From positions 1 through 22,506 of the forward strand of contig CAAGDF010000031.1 of NCBI GenBank assembly GCA_900768525.1: 22,506 nt of DNA. Direction: 5' to 3'. The stretch comes from Clostridia bacterium (GTDB taxonomy: Bacteria > Bacillota > Clostridia > Christensenellales > Borkfalkiaceae). A program made the position numbers and the translations under genes. This document shows positions 7,541 through 14,511 of this stretch, piece after piece; the stretch's first letter is position 1; every line of letters starts with the position of its first letter. The notes under the pieces were generated by a model. That model was not told where the DNA came from. It made no database searches and saw nothing but the letters and a program-made list of their open reading frames with translations.

Positions 7541-7604
7541 AAAAAAAACTAAACAAAAACACGTCTATGTATCGATAATCGACCTATAGGCGTGTTTTTG
7601 TTTA
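7541..7604. terminator. Bidirectional terminator between trkH and the HIT gene, carrying repeat copy A in its loop
   Basis: Arms 7550-7568 and 7586-7604 form a 19-bp stem with a single G-U-type mismatch and a 17-nt loop. A-rich DNA on the left and T-rich DNA on the right let it work in both directions for the converging trkH (plus) and HIT (minus) genes. The loop and inner stem contain the CGATAATCGACCTATAG repeat core. Confidence 0.8.
7573..7590 (-). repeat. Intergenic dyad repeat, copy A (3' of HIT gene)
   Basis: On the minus strand this reads CCTATAGGTCGATTATCG, 61 nt past the HIT stop. The core TCGATTATCGA is a perfect palindrome around one base. Because of that symmetry it also matches the consensus on the trkH side at 13 of 17 positions. 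It sits in the loop of the bidirectional terminator. Confidence 0.8.
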
Positions 7605-7651
7605 ATGCATCAAGAAAACGTACTTGCGTACCGATTTAATGCACGGCAAAA

Positions 7652-7993
7652 TTATGCCGGTTGCCAACCCATTTTTTGTCCCGACAAAATATGAATATGC
7701 AAATGCGGAACGGTCTGACCTGCGTCGTCGCCCTGATTGATTACAAGACGATAGCCGTTTTCGAGGTGCAAAAGCGAGGAAAGTTCGGGGATCTCCTTTA
7801 ACATTCTTCCCACAAGAGCGGCTTCGTTATCGCCCATTTCGGCAAGATATTTAAAGTGAGTTTTGGGTATTGCGAGGTAGTGATTTTTAGCTACCGGGGC
7901 AATGTCCTTTATTATTATAAAGTCCTCGTCCTCGTAAACCTTGTCAACGGGAATTGCTCCGTTTGCGAATTTACAAAATAAACAATCTTCCAT
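7652..7993 (-). CDS. HIT family (histidine triad) nucleotide hydrolase, HinT-like
   Basis: The 113-residue protein carries the histidine triad HLHIHIL with His97, His99 and His101. It also has the N-terminal CxxC (Cys4, Cys7) typical of the zinc-binding HinT branch and the DIAPVAKNHYLAIPK segment of the family. HinT proteins hydrolyse purine nucleoside phosphoramidates such as AMP-lysine and are cytoplasmic dimers. The length is normal. AGGAG lies 7 nt before the ATG. It is the last gene of the prmA-mtaB-HIT run, 104 nt after mtaB, an arrangement seen in many Clostridia where rpsU often follows; here trkH follows in the opposite direction instead. Confidence 0.93.
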   Translation of the reverse strand: MEDCLFCKFANGAIPVDKVYEDEDFIIIKDIAPVAKNHYLAIPKTHFKYLAEMGDNEAALVGRMLKEIPELSSLLHLENGYRLVINQGDDAGQTVPHLHIHILSGQKMGWQPA

Positions 7994-8027
7994 AATATTT
8001 CTCCTGTTATTTTACTACGCGAAATAT

Positions 8028-8048
8028 GCGATAATCGCGCTATAGCCC
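8028..8048 (-). repeat. Intergenic dyad repeat, copy B (3' of mtaB)
   Basis: The minus strand reads GGGCTATAGCGCGATTATCGC, 49 nt past the mtaB stop. Compared with other copies the arm bases are changed on both sides (GCGAT...ATCGC instead of TCGAT...ATCGR), so the dyad is kept by a paired change. Confidence 0.75.
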
Positions 8049-8097
8049 TATTTTTTTGTGTTTTTAAATGCATTTAGATTGACCGATTACGGCAAAC

Positions 8098-9342
8098 TCA
8101 GTCGGCGTATTCGGCAAGCGCGCCGTCCTTAAACGGCTGTTTTAAAACGACTTTGAATTCGCCGTTTTTCATTTCGCCCTTTAAAAACACGCGGATGTAA
8201 TTTTCGGTATAACCGACGACGTATCCGTCCTCGATTTCTTCGGGAATTACGGTAAGCGTTTTGCCCAGATGTTTATTGATATATGCCGATTTGAGTTCGG
8301 CTTTTATCTGCAAAAGTCGGCTCAGCCTGTCTTTTTTAACCTCGTCGGGCAGTTTTTTAAGCCGTGCGCCCGCGGTGCCCTGCCTTACGCTGTACGGAAA
8401 ACAGTGTATATCGGAAAATTCCACCTTGCGGCAAAACGCGACGCTCTCTGAAAAATCTTCCTCGGTTTCGGTAGAATAGCCGACGATTACGTCGGTTGTG
8501 ATTGCCGCGTCGGGATAGTATTTTCTTATGAGCAAGACTTTTTCGTAATACTCCTCGGCGGTGTAACGACGATTCATCGTCTTTAAAACATGATCGCTGC
8601 CCGATTGCAAAGACAAGTGAAAATGCGGTGCGAAATCTTTGAGTTTTTTTGTGGCTTCAAGAAATTTTTCGTCGATAACGTTTACCTCGACCGAACCGAG
8701 CCGTATGCGGCAATTTAAATGCGAAAGTGCCGCTATAAGTTGATCTAAGCCCTTTCCGCCGTCGCTGTATGACGAGATATTTATGCCCGTGATGACCGCC
8801 TCGAGCGGCGATAACGCTTCGATTTCTTTGATAACGTTTTCAATTTTTCTCGAACGAGAACGCCCGCGAAGGTACGGTATTATGCAGTACGAACAAAAGT
8901 TATCGCACCCGTCCTGCACCTTGACGTACTCGCGCGTGCGGGAGGTCTTGCAAGGCAGGTATTTTTCGTAATAATCGTCCGATTTTTCGATATGAACGCC
9001 GTCATTATCGAGCAATTCAATTAGTTTATCTTTAGATTTTGCGCCGACGACCACCTTTACGCCCTTTTCGGCAAAAGCCTCGGGATCACGCTGAGATGCG
9101 CACCCGCAAACGTAAATCAACGCGTCGGGGTTGCATTTTCTCATTCGCGCGACGGCTTGACGAGATTTCTTTTCGGCTTCTGCGGTTACGGCGCACGTAT
9201 TGATAACGTACACGTCGGCAGGTTCGATTTTGTCGGACACCTCAAACCCTTTTTCTGTAAGACCGCTCATAATGGACGCGCTTTCTCTTGCGTTCACCTT
9301 GCAACCCAAGGTGAAAACGACTGCTTTTTTCTTAGTTTCCAT
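8098..9342 (-). CDS. mtaB: tRNA t6A37 methylthiotransferase MtaB (radical SAM)
   Basis: The 414-residue enzyme has the three methylthiotransferase parts. The N-terminal UPF0004 domain has cluster cysteines Cys14 (TLGCKVN), Cys50 (INTCAVT) and Cys81 (GCASQ). The radical SAM motif is CDNFCSYC (Cys146, Cys150, Cys153), and a C-terminal TRAM-like RNA-binding domain follows (~350-414). The TLGCKVN signature and its neighbour prmA point to MtaB (YqeV), which converts t6A to ms2t6A at tRNA position 37, rather than MiaB or RimO. The start METKKKAVVF at 9342 matches the family; the frame is open to 9399, but those 19 extra codons would run through prmA's end and repeat copy C. No good Shine-Dalgarno site precedes 9342, so translation may be coupled to prmA, whose stop is 25 nt upstream. 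Confidence 0.93.
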   Translation of the reverse strand: METKKKAVVFTLGCKVNARESASIMSGLTEKGFEVSDKIEPADVYVINTCAVTAEAEKKSRQAVARMRKCNPDALIYVCGCASQRDPEAFAEKGVKVVVGAKSKDKLIELLDNDGVHIEKSDDYYEKYLPCKTSRTREYVKVQDGCDNFCSYCIIPYLRGRSRSRKIENVIKEIEALSPLEAVITGINISSYSDGGKGLDQLIAALSHLNCRIRLGSVEVNVIDEKFLEATKKLKDFAPHFHLSLQSGSDHVLKTMNRRYTAEEYYEKVLLIRKYYPDAAITTDVIVGYSTETEEDFSESVAFCRKVEFSDIHCFPYSVRQGTAGARLKKLPDEVKKDRLSRLLQIKAELKSAYINKHLGKTLTVIPEEIEDGYVVGYTENYIRVFLKGEMKNGEFKVVLKQPFKDGALAEYAD

Positions 9343-9354
9343 ACTATTAAAATA

Positions 9355-9377
9355 GCCGATAATCGACTTATAGCCCC
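9355..9377 (-). repeat. Intergenic dyad repeat, copy C (overlaps the prmA stop codon)
   Basis: The minus strand reads GGGGCTATAAGTCGATTATC followed by GGC. The TAA inside it (9370-9368) is the prmA stop. The segment from TGGGG to ATCGG is the same in copy F at deoC. It lies upstream of the mtaB start. Confidence 0.85.
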
Positions 9378-10318
9378 ACGTTTTGCATGACGAGCGCATA
9401 CCACTCGCCTTTATTTACCACTTTTACCGACTTAAATCCGACCGCCTCGAACGCCGCCGATACAAGGTCGATACGCGCTTTTATTATGCCGCTCATGATG
9501 AGCATACCGCCCTTTTTGAGTTGAACGGATATGTCCTTGGCAAGGCGGACGAGAATTTCCGCCATAATGTTTGCGACAGCGATATCTGCAACGCCCTCTA
9601 CACCGTCGATTAAATCGGCTTTGATTATTTTGCATTTTTCGCCGACGTTGTTTATCTCGGCATTATGTTTTGCGCTGAGCACGGCAACCGTATCTATATC
9701 GGTCATAATCGCCTTTTTCGCGCCCAGTTTAACCGCCGAAATACCTAAAATTCCGCTGCCCGTGCCTACGTCGAGCAAGGTCATTTCGGGCGTAACGTAT
9801 TCTTCGATCAGTTCGATGCACATAGAAGTCGTTTCGTGTTCGCCCGTGCCGAACGCCATGTTGGAATCGATATACACAACATGCTCGCCCGATTCGGGTT
9901 TATACTCTATCCATTTTGGGCAAACAACGATTTTACCGTATTTTATGGGTTTAAAATGTTTGCGCCAGACCTCTATCCAATCATCGCCGTCGACAACGCG
10001 CTTTGTTACCTCAAGCGTGCCGCAATCGATAAAACCTTGCGAGTTCTTTCTTAGCTCGGCAAAATCACGCTCTAATTTTTCGGACACCGCTTCGGTTTCG
10101 GATATCTCGGTATACGCTTTGACAAGCGTTCCGCGGCGTTTGGCTTCTAACAGTTCGTCCTCGATATAATCGAAAGTTTCACGGCGGTTTTCGACAAGTT
10201 CCACAACGTCGGCATAGTCGCAGACGGCTACTCCGTAAACCGTATACTGCCACAAAATATCAGCCACAAGTTCCTGCGCTTCGCTCGTTGTGGACACTGT
10301 AAATTCGGTAAATTTCAT
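9368..10318 (-). CDS. prmA: Ribosomal protein L11 methyltransferase
   Basis: The 316-residue protein has the PrmA order: an N-terminal substrate-recognition domain, the linker DDWIEVWRKHFKPIKYGK, the SAM-binding entry MAFGTGEHETTSMC, motif I LLDVGTGSGILGISAVKLGA, the acidic DIDTVAV, and VANIMAEIL, which replaces the usual catalytic loop as in the family. It trimethylates ribosomal protein L11 in the cytoplasm using S-adenosylmethionine. I chose the ATG at 10318 (MKFTEFTV) with AGGG 7 nt upstream; the frame is open to 10405, but that start would sit only ~6 nt from the predicted transcription start. The last codons, GGG CTA TAA, come from intergenic repeat copy C. In many Firmicutes rsmE follows prmA; here mtaB follows directly. 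Confidence 0.93.
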   Translation of the reverse strand: MKFTEFTVSTTSEAQELVADILWQYTVYGVAVCDYADVVELVENRRETFDYIEDELLEAKRRGTLVKAYTEISETEAVSEKLERDFAELRKNSQGFIDCGTLEVTKRVVDGDDWIEVWRKHFKPIKYGKIVVCPKWIEYKPESGEHVVYIDSNMAFGTGEHETTSMCIELIEEYVTPEMTLLDVGTGSGILGISAVKLGAKKAIMTDIDTVAVLSAKHNAEINNVGEKCKIIKADLIDGVEGVADIAVANIMAEILVRLAKDISVQLKKGGMLIMSGIIKARIDLVSAAFEAVGFKSVKVVNKGEWYALVMQNVGL

Positions 10319-10417
10319 TTTGCTACCCTGCAATTTCGTTTTCAAGTCGTTTTTTCGATATGTTTTGCTCTGCGACGGGCATGCTCGCCCTATCGTGCAT
10401 TTCACTAATCGCCTTTA

Positions 10418-10446
10418 ATTATATCATATCTTTTTTTCGTTTACAA
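10418..10446 (-). promoter_or_regulatory. Promoter for prmA-mtaB-HIT
   Basis: On the minus strand TTGTAA (10446-10441) and a perfect TATAAT (10423-10418) are 17 nt apart. Transcription would start near 10411, about 90 nt before the chosen prmA start. Confidence 0.7.
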
Positions 10447-10476
10447 GTTTATTACGGCTTATATAAAATATATAAA

Positions 10477-10541
10477 TTCGACCTAATGCTGTATTTTTTC
10501 GTTTAATAAGTCAAATATCGACATTTCGTATATTATATAAT
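10477..10541 (+). promoter_or_regulatory. Candidate Spo0A-type promoter region of spoIIE
   Basis: A perfect TATAAT lies at 10536-10541 with no good -35 box at normal spacing. Upstream are TTCGACC (10477-10483) and ATCGACA (10517-10523). Each differs by one base from TTCGACA, the reverse complement of the Spo0A box TGTCGAA, and they are exactly 40 bp apart. In Bacillus, spoIIE is read from a Spo0A-activated sigma-A promoter, so this is plausible but short motifs can occur by chance. Confidence 0.4.
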
Positions 10542-10600
10542 CGTCGCATAAGCGATAAGCGGCGCGCGGCGCAAACTTTAACTTATCGCCGAACGGTTTC

Positions 10601-12847
10601 ATGAAGAACATATCGTATAAAACAATTTTGAAATATTTCGGAGTACTTGTAGTATTTTATATTGCCGAAAAAATAGTTGACGGCGCACCGATGGCACTTG
10701 CCTACTACTCGGCGTTTTCACTGAGCGTATGCTCGCCTATCGTTTCGGCGCTGCTTTATATCGCCCTGTCGTTTTTGACAAAACCACCGCAAACGGCGAT
10801 TTTACTCACCTTTTCGGTAGTGTTTTTATGCATTGTATTCAGCATTTATAAATTAAAAAAGCGTCGCCCGAAATTTGAACTTGCGCTGTTTTTTGCCGTT
10901 GCCCTTTTGCCGTATATTTTAGGCGAGAATGCGACCGATTTAACCGAAAAGTTGGTCTATAGCGCAATTATCGCCACTTTGGCTTTTGTTTTGCAACCCG
11001 CGTTCACGCTGTGTTTTGTTAAAAAATTAAAGTGCAAAGGCGCGGCATTCGAGCTTGCCGCCTGCTTTATTACGGTAGTTTATACCTCGCTTGGCGCGAT
11101 TAACGCTTTCGGTTATAAATTATGGTACGATATCGCGCTGATCGCGGTTTTATACTTTTGCTATTATTTCAAATCGACAAGGGCGTTTATACCTGCGTTC
11201 GTTTTGCCCATCGCGCTCGCAATACACTCGCAGTCGCTCGAGATAATTTCGGTATTTATGCTATACTGCTCGTCCGTGCTGATTTTTGCAAAAACCTCAA
11301 GACTGCTTTCCGCCCTCGCGCTGTTTATAACCGCGTTCGCGTACAACTATTTCGGCGGCAACATTTTCGTATTCAATGTATTCGACTACATTTTTGCGTT
11401 TGCGCCTATGGTGGTATTTTTGTTCACTCCGAACGCATTTTACAGGTTGTTTAAAGACAGATTTTTGCGGTTTGACGAACCCGAGATCACGCGCGAACTC
11501 ATAAACGCCGAACGCGGCGAACTTTCCGCCCGACTTTACGGCATTTCCGACGTATTTTTGAACCTTGAAAAAACGCTTGATAAGGTAAACGGCGACGATA
11601 TCGTTACATCCTGCGAGAAAATTTCCGACGAGGTAACAAGCACGGTTTGCAAGTCGTGCGAAAAGTATAATTACTGCCGTTCGAGCCGAAGAAACTACTT
11701 TTCGGACATACAAAAAATAACCACCGTGGGACTTTCCAAGGGCAAAGCCGCGCTCGCCGACGTGCCGAAAGCGTTATCGTCGCACTGCATTAAACTTAAC
11801 GACGTACTGTACGAAATCAATCGGCTGATAACGCTGCTTACCGAGCGAATTGTTGAAAACGAGCGCGTTACCGCCGTAAAAAACCTTATTACTATGCAGG
11901 CGGGCGGTCTTTCGGAAGTGCTGAAAAATATGGCGTATTCTTTTTCCGACAAGATTGTTTTCGGGCGGAAAAACGAGAAAATTCTCTTTGACAGCCTTGC
12001 AACCGAGGGCATTGTCCCCCTGCAACTGATACGCGCGGGGCAAAACTACCACTTGCTGCTTGCCAAAGAAAAGAACGACTACGCGACGATCACCGCCGTT
12101 ATTTCGGACTGCGAGCAGAAAAAATACAGACTTTCTTCCAAAACCGACGTGGGCAGCGGACTGCTTGCCGTGTTTTCGCCCGCGCCCGTGTTCGACGCCT
12201 GCTTCGGTTTTGCAAAACGAACCAAACTCGACTCGCCCTCGAGCGGCGATAACTATACGCTTAAAAAGATTGATGAGGGCAAGTTTCTGGTTGCGCTGTG
12301 CGACGGAATGGGTTCGGGCGAAACCGCCAACGAGAACTCTCAGGCGGTAATTTCGCTTGTGGAAAACTTTTTCGCCGCGGGGCTTGACCGCGACGTCATA
12401 CTGAACATTACGAGCAATCTTATTTCGGCTTGTTTCGACGACGGGTTTTCTACCCTCGACAGCGCGGTCGTAGATTTGTATTCGGGCAAGTGCGACATCG
12501 TTAAGATCGGCGCGACGTTCGGGTTTATCATCGGCAAAGACGGCGTGCGCATTATCGAAAACAACTCCCTGCCCCTCGGCGTTATGGAAAAAGTCGAACC
12601 CACCGTCAAATCGTTTTCGCTTTGCGACGGCGACTCGCTGATTATCATTTCGGACGGCGTGAGCGACGCTTTCTTTTCGAGCACGGACGCGGTCGACTTT
12701 TTATCACGCGAAAACAGCGCGAACCCGCAGACCTTTGCAGACAAGATCCTCGAATTCGCGCTTGCTCTCAACGACAATATCGCCAAAGACGACATGACCG
12801 TTTTAGTTGTTAAGTTTTATTCTTCCGCCTTTAAAGCCGCCGGGTGA
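10601..12847 (+). CDS. spoIIE: Stage II sporulation protein E, membrane PP2C-type phosphatase
   Basis: The 748-residue protein has about ten hydrophobic segments (residues ~10-285), a central cytoplasmic region with the cysteine cluster VCKSCEKYNYC (Cys350, Cys353, Cys359) found in SpoIIE, and a C-terminal PP2C phosphatase domain (~515-742). The metal-binding acids are in CDGMGSG (Asp568), ISDGVSDA (Asp685) and KDDMTV (Asp730/731). SGDNYTLKKIDEGKFLVAL just before the first motif is SpoIIE-like. The family dephosphorylates SpoIIAA at the asymmetric septum to release sigma-F. It is slightly shorter than the ~827-aa Bacillus protein. No Shine-Dalgarno site is obvious before ATG 10601, but no other start exists after the upstream stop. 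It diverges from prmA. It marks the genome as sporulating or recently so. Confidence 0.9.
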   Translation: MKNISYKTILKYFGVLVVFYIAEKIVDGAPMALAYYSAFSLSVCSPIVSALLYIALSFLTKPPQTAILLTFSVVFLCIVFSIYKLKKRRPKFELALFFAVALLPYILGENATDLTEKLVYSAIIATLAFVLQPAFTLCFVKKLKCKGAAFELAACFITVVYTSLGAINAFGYKLWYDIALIAVLYFCYYFKSTRAFIPAFVLPIALAIHSQSLEIISVFMLYCSSVLIFAKTSRLLSALALFITAFAYNYFGGNIFVFNVFDYIFAFAPMVVFLFTPNAFYRLFKDRFLRFDEPEITRELINAERGELSARLYGISDVFLNLEKTLDKVNGDDIVTSCEKISDEVTSTVCKSCEKYNYCRSSRRNYFSDIQKITTVGLSKGKAALADVPKALSSHCIKLNDVLYEINRLITLLTERIVENERVTAVKNLITMQAGGLSEVLKNMAYSFSDKIVFGRKNEKILFDSLATEGIVPLQLIRAGQNYHLLLAKEKNDYATITAVISDCEQKKYRLSSKTDVGSGLLAVFSPAPVFDACFGFAKRTKLDSPSSGDNYTLKKIDEGKFLVALCDGMGSGETANENSQAVISLVENFFAAGLDRDVILNITSNLISACFDDGFSTLDSAVVDLYSGKCDIVKIGATFGFIIGKDGVRIIENNSLPLGVMEKVEPTVKSFSLCDGDSLIIISDGVSDAFFSSTDAVDFLSRENSANPQTFADKILEFALALNDNIAKDDMTVLVVKFYSSAFKAAG

Positions 12848-12960
12848 TGTCGGTGGGTATATAAAAATTTTACGGTCAGTGTGTTTTAAGTATTAAAATT
12901 GCAATTTAAAATTTGTTGTCAAACGGCAAAAATTATTTATCTAAAAAACAAATCAAACTT

Positions 12961-12989
12961 TTAACAAAAAACTGTCATAAAAGTATTTA
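12961..12989 (+). promoter_or_regulatory. Possible promoter for the small ORF and membrane protein
   Basis: TTAACA (12961-12966) and TATTTA (12984-12989) are 17 nt apart in the AT-rich gap after spoIIE, about 53 nt before the small ORF start. A second weak candidate, TTGTCA with TATCTA 16 nt away, lies just upstream. The AT-richness makes chance matches likely. Confidence 0.35.
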
Positions 12990-13042
12990 AAAAGAGCGTT
13001 TTGCGTAGTAAAATCCCCTTGCGTTTGGTAAAGGAGGGAAAC

Positions 13043-13204
13043 ATGCAAAATGCTTTTTATTTGAAAAAGAAAAAGCGACCGACTGAGAAATTCAATGAAA
13101 AAAAGAACCTTGATAAGCAGTCTTTTATGAGTGCGTTTTTCCCCGAAAAGGAGGAAAAAGATGCAGATAGAACTCGTTGCACTGCTGTCAAAATACAGCA
13201 TTGA
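13043..13204 (+). CDS. Small lysine-rich protein of unknown function (53 aa)
   Basis: A very strong Shine-Dalgarno site, AAAGGAGGG, lies 4 nt before ATG 13043. The product starts MQNAFYLKKKKRPTEKFNEK, is rich in lysine and glutamate, and has no membrane segment. Its 3' end overlaps the next gene by 44 nt in another frame, and the next gene's own Shine-Dalgarno site lies inside this ORF. Such an arrangement fits either a real small protein or an upstream ORF that controls translation of the membrane protein by coupling. I do not recognise a family. The strength of the ribosome site is the only strong evidence. Confidence 0.5.
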   Translation: MQNAFYLKKKKRPTEKFNEKKNLDKQSFMSAFFPEKEEKDADRTRCTAVKIQH

Positions 13205-13688
13205 TTGCGTGGCGACGGCGATTGTAGTGTTTTTGGTGCTGTTTTTGCTGAAAAAGAGATGCTCTCCGCCCGAAAAACTCAATCAGTTGCTGCCGTTTTG
13301 CCTTGCGTTTGCCGTTTACTGCGTTGCGGCGGCAATAGGCAAAATTTCTACCGATATTGTGGTTTCTAAAAGTTTTACCGCGGGCGGACTTGCCACCGTG
13401 CTTTATGCGTTTGCGGGCGGGTTTGCCGTACGCGAAGAGGACGAGCTGAAGAATATGCTTAAACTCGTTTTGCGCACTATTGTAAGCGAGGACGAAAGCG
13501 ACGCGCTTGCGGATAAAATTTTTAACGATCTTGACAATATCGTAAAAGATTCGGACGGGCTGAAAACAATTCGCATAAGCGATATGATTAAAGCCTATTT
13601 GCCGAGCGACGCCGCCGCGGAAAAAATCGAATACGTTTCGGCGGTGTTCATACGCGCGTTCGATCAATTAAAATCTAAAACTAAATAA
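13161..13688 (+). CDS. Membrane protein of unknown function (175 aa)
   Basis: The start ATG 13161 is preceded by AAAGGAGGAAAAAG, an almost ideal ribosome site; longer in-frame starts upstream lack one. The 175-residue product has three hydrophobic segments (residues ~15-31, ~43-60 and ~70-90). A charged, helical cytoplasmic domain follows, beginning VREEDELKNMLKLVLRTIVS and ending with a lysine-rich tail. There is no signal peptidase site and no catalytic motif that I recognise. It lies between spoIIE and a strong plus-strand terminator. It might be linked to sporulation or envelope work by position, but nothing in the protein shows this. The size and layout recall small membrane-anchored adaptor proteins more than transporters. 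Confidence 0.75.
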   Translation: MQIELVALLSKYSIDCVATAIVVFLVLFLLKKRCSPPEKLNQLLPFCLAFAVYCVAAAIGKISTDIVVSKSFTAGGLATVLYAFAGGFAVREEDELKNMLKLVLRTIVSEDESDALADKIFNDLDNIVKDSDGLKTIRISDMIKAYLPSDAAAEKIEYVSAVFIRAFDQLKSKTK

Positions 13689-13734
13689 AAAATAATCTTT
13701 GCCTTCGGCATAAAAATCACACCGCACGATTTTT

Positions 13735-13747
13735 GCCGATAATCCAC
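13735..13747 (-). repeat. Degenerate copy of the intergenic dyad repeat (3' of tdk)
   Basis: The minus strand reads GTGGATTATCGGC, matching the right half of the repeat with one changed base, 66 nt past the tdk stop. The CTATA half is missing. It could be a decayed copy or a chance match. Confidence 0.35.
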
Positions 13748-13749
13748 AA

Positions 13750-13783
13750 CCGCCGCTGAAATTTTTCAGCGGCGGCATTTTTT
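13750..13783 (+). terminator. Strong terminator after the membrane protein gene
   Basis: A perfect 12-bp stem (13750-13761 with 13764-13775, CCGCCGCTGAAA and its complement) is followed by CATTTTTT. The T-run is only on the plus strand, so it serves the plus-strand genes, 61 nt after the 13688 stop. Confidence 0.85.
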
Positions 13784-13813
13784 AATATCAAACTACTTAA
13801 TTTATGCTTTCAT

Positions 13814-14407
13814 TCAGGATTTTTCCTGCAGTTTTTGCTTGGCTTTTTCTTCTAACCAGCACTTACGGCACATGGGCACATAGCGGTCGTTACCGCCGAG
13901 AACTACCTGCTCGCCGCTGAAAACGACGTTGCCTTTATCATCAATACGCGCGTTTACCGTGGCTTTTTTACCGCAACGACAAACCGACTTTATCTCTACG
14001 ATAGACTCGGCAATCTCGAAAAGGCGGCGACTGCCCTCGAACAAATGAGTGGTAAAATCCGTGCTTAACCCGAAACAAAACACGGGAATCTCGTAATCCA
14101 TTACTATACGCGAAAGCTGATCGACCTGCGTTTCTTTTAAAAACTGGCACTCGTCGACTATTACGGCGGCGCGGTCGAAATAACACCCCGCGAACAGCGC
14201 GTAAATATCGTCCTCGGGCTTTACTACCACGGCTTTAGCCTCTAACCCGATGCGCGAACGCACTACGTCTGCGCCGTCGCGCGTGTCAACCGAAGGTTTA
14301 AGCAATAAAACCTTCATATTTTTTTCTTCATAATTGAACTTTGTTATAAGTGCTTGCGCGGTTTTTGAACAGCCCATCGCGCCGAACTTGAAATATAATT
14401 TTGCCAT
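13814..14407 (-). CDS. tdk: Thymidine kinase, type II (TK1-like)
   Basis: The 197-residue protein has a P-loop GAMGCSKT (residues 9-16), the Walker B segment VIVDECQFL, and a C-terminal zinc site built from CRCG and CRKC pairs, typical of TK1-type thymidine kinases. The P-loop has SKT rather than GKS/GKT; I recall this in other Firmicutes Tdk proteins, so it is not a sign of decay. It phosphorylates thymidine to dTMP with ATP in the cytoplasm. It lies 104 nt downstream of pdp in the same direction and could be read with the deo operon. In function it opposes the phosphorylase pdp, salvaging rather than breaking down thymidine. The ribosome site is weak. Confidence 0.93.
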   Translation of the reverse strand: MAKLYFKFGAMGCSKTAQALITKFNYEEKNMKVLLLKPSVDTRDGADVVRSRIGLEAKAVVVKPEDDIYALFAGCYFDRAAVIVDECQFLKETQVDQLSRIVMDYEIPVFCFGLSTDFTTHLFEGSRRLFEIAESIVEIKSVCRCGKKATVNARIDDKGNVVFSGEQVVLGGNDRYVPMCRKCWLEEKAKQKLQEKS

Positions 14408-14461
14408 AACTTCGCTTGTATCTCTGTTTTATAATTCGTTAATATTTTTTCGTCGCGGCGA

Positions 14462-14474
14462 GCCGATCGACCTG
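14462..14474 (-). repeat. Possible degenerate repeat copy (3' of pdp)
   Basis: The minus strand reads AGGTCGATCGGCT, equal to the centre of copy D (AGGTCGATTATCGGCT) with TAT removed. It lies 37 nt past the pdp stop. The deletion leaves a perfect CGATCG centre. Confidence 0.4.
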
Positions 14475-14511
14475 CCGTTTATTCGTTTTGCGTATCAAAT
14501 TGTGTTTTTGC

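Noticed and set aside
8065..8076. Perfect 12-bp palindrome TAAATGCATTTA downstream of mtaB
   Set aside because: AT-rich, no T-run in position for a terminator of its own, and not repeated elsewhere in the window; likely chance.
9531..10169. 212-codon plus-strand ORF
   Set aside because: Antisense of prmA; prmA carries complete methyltransferase motifs.
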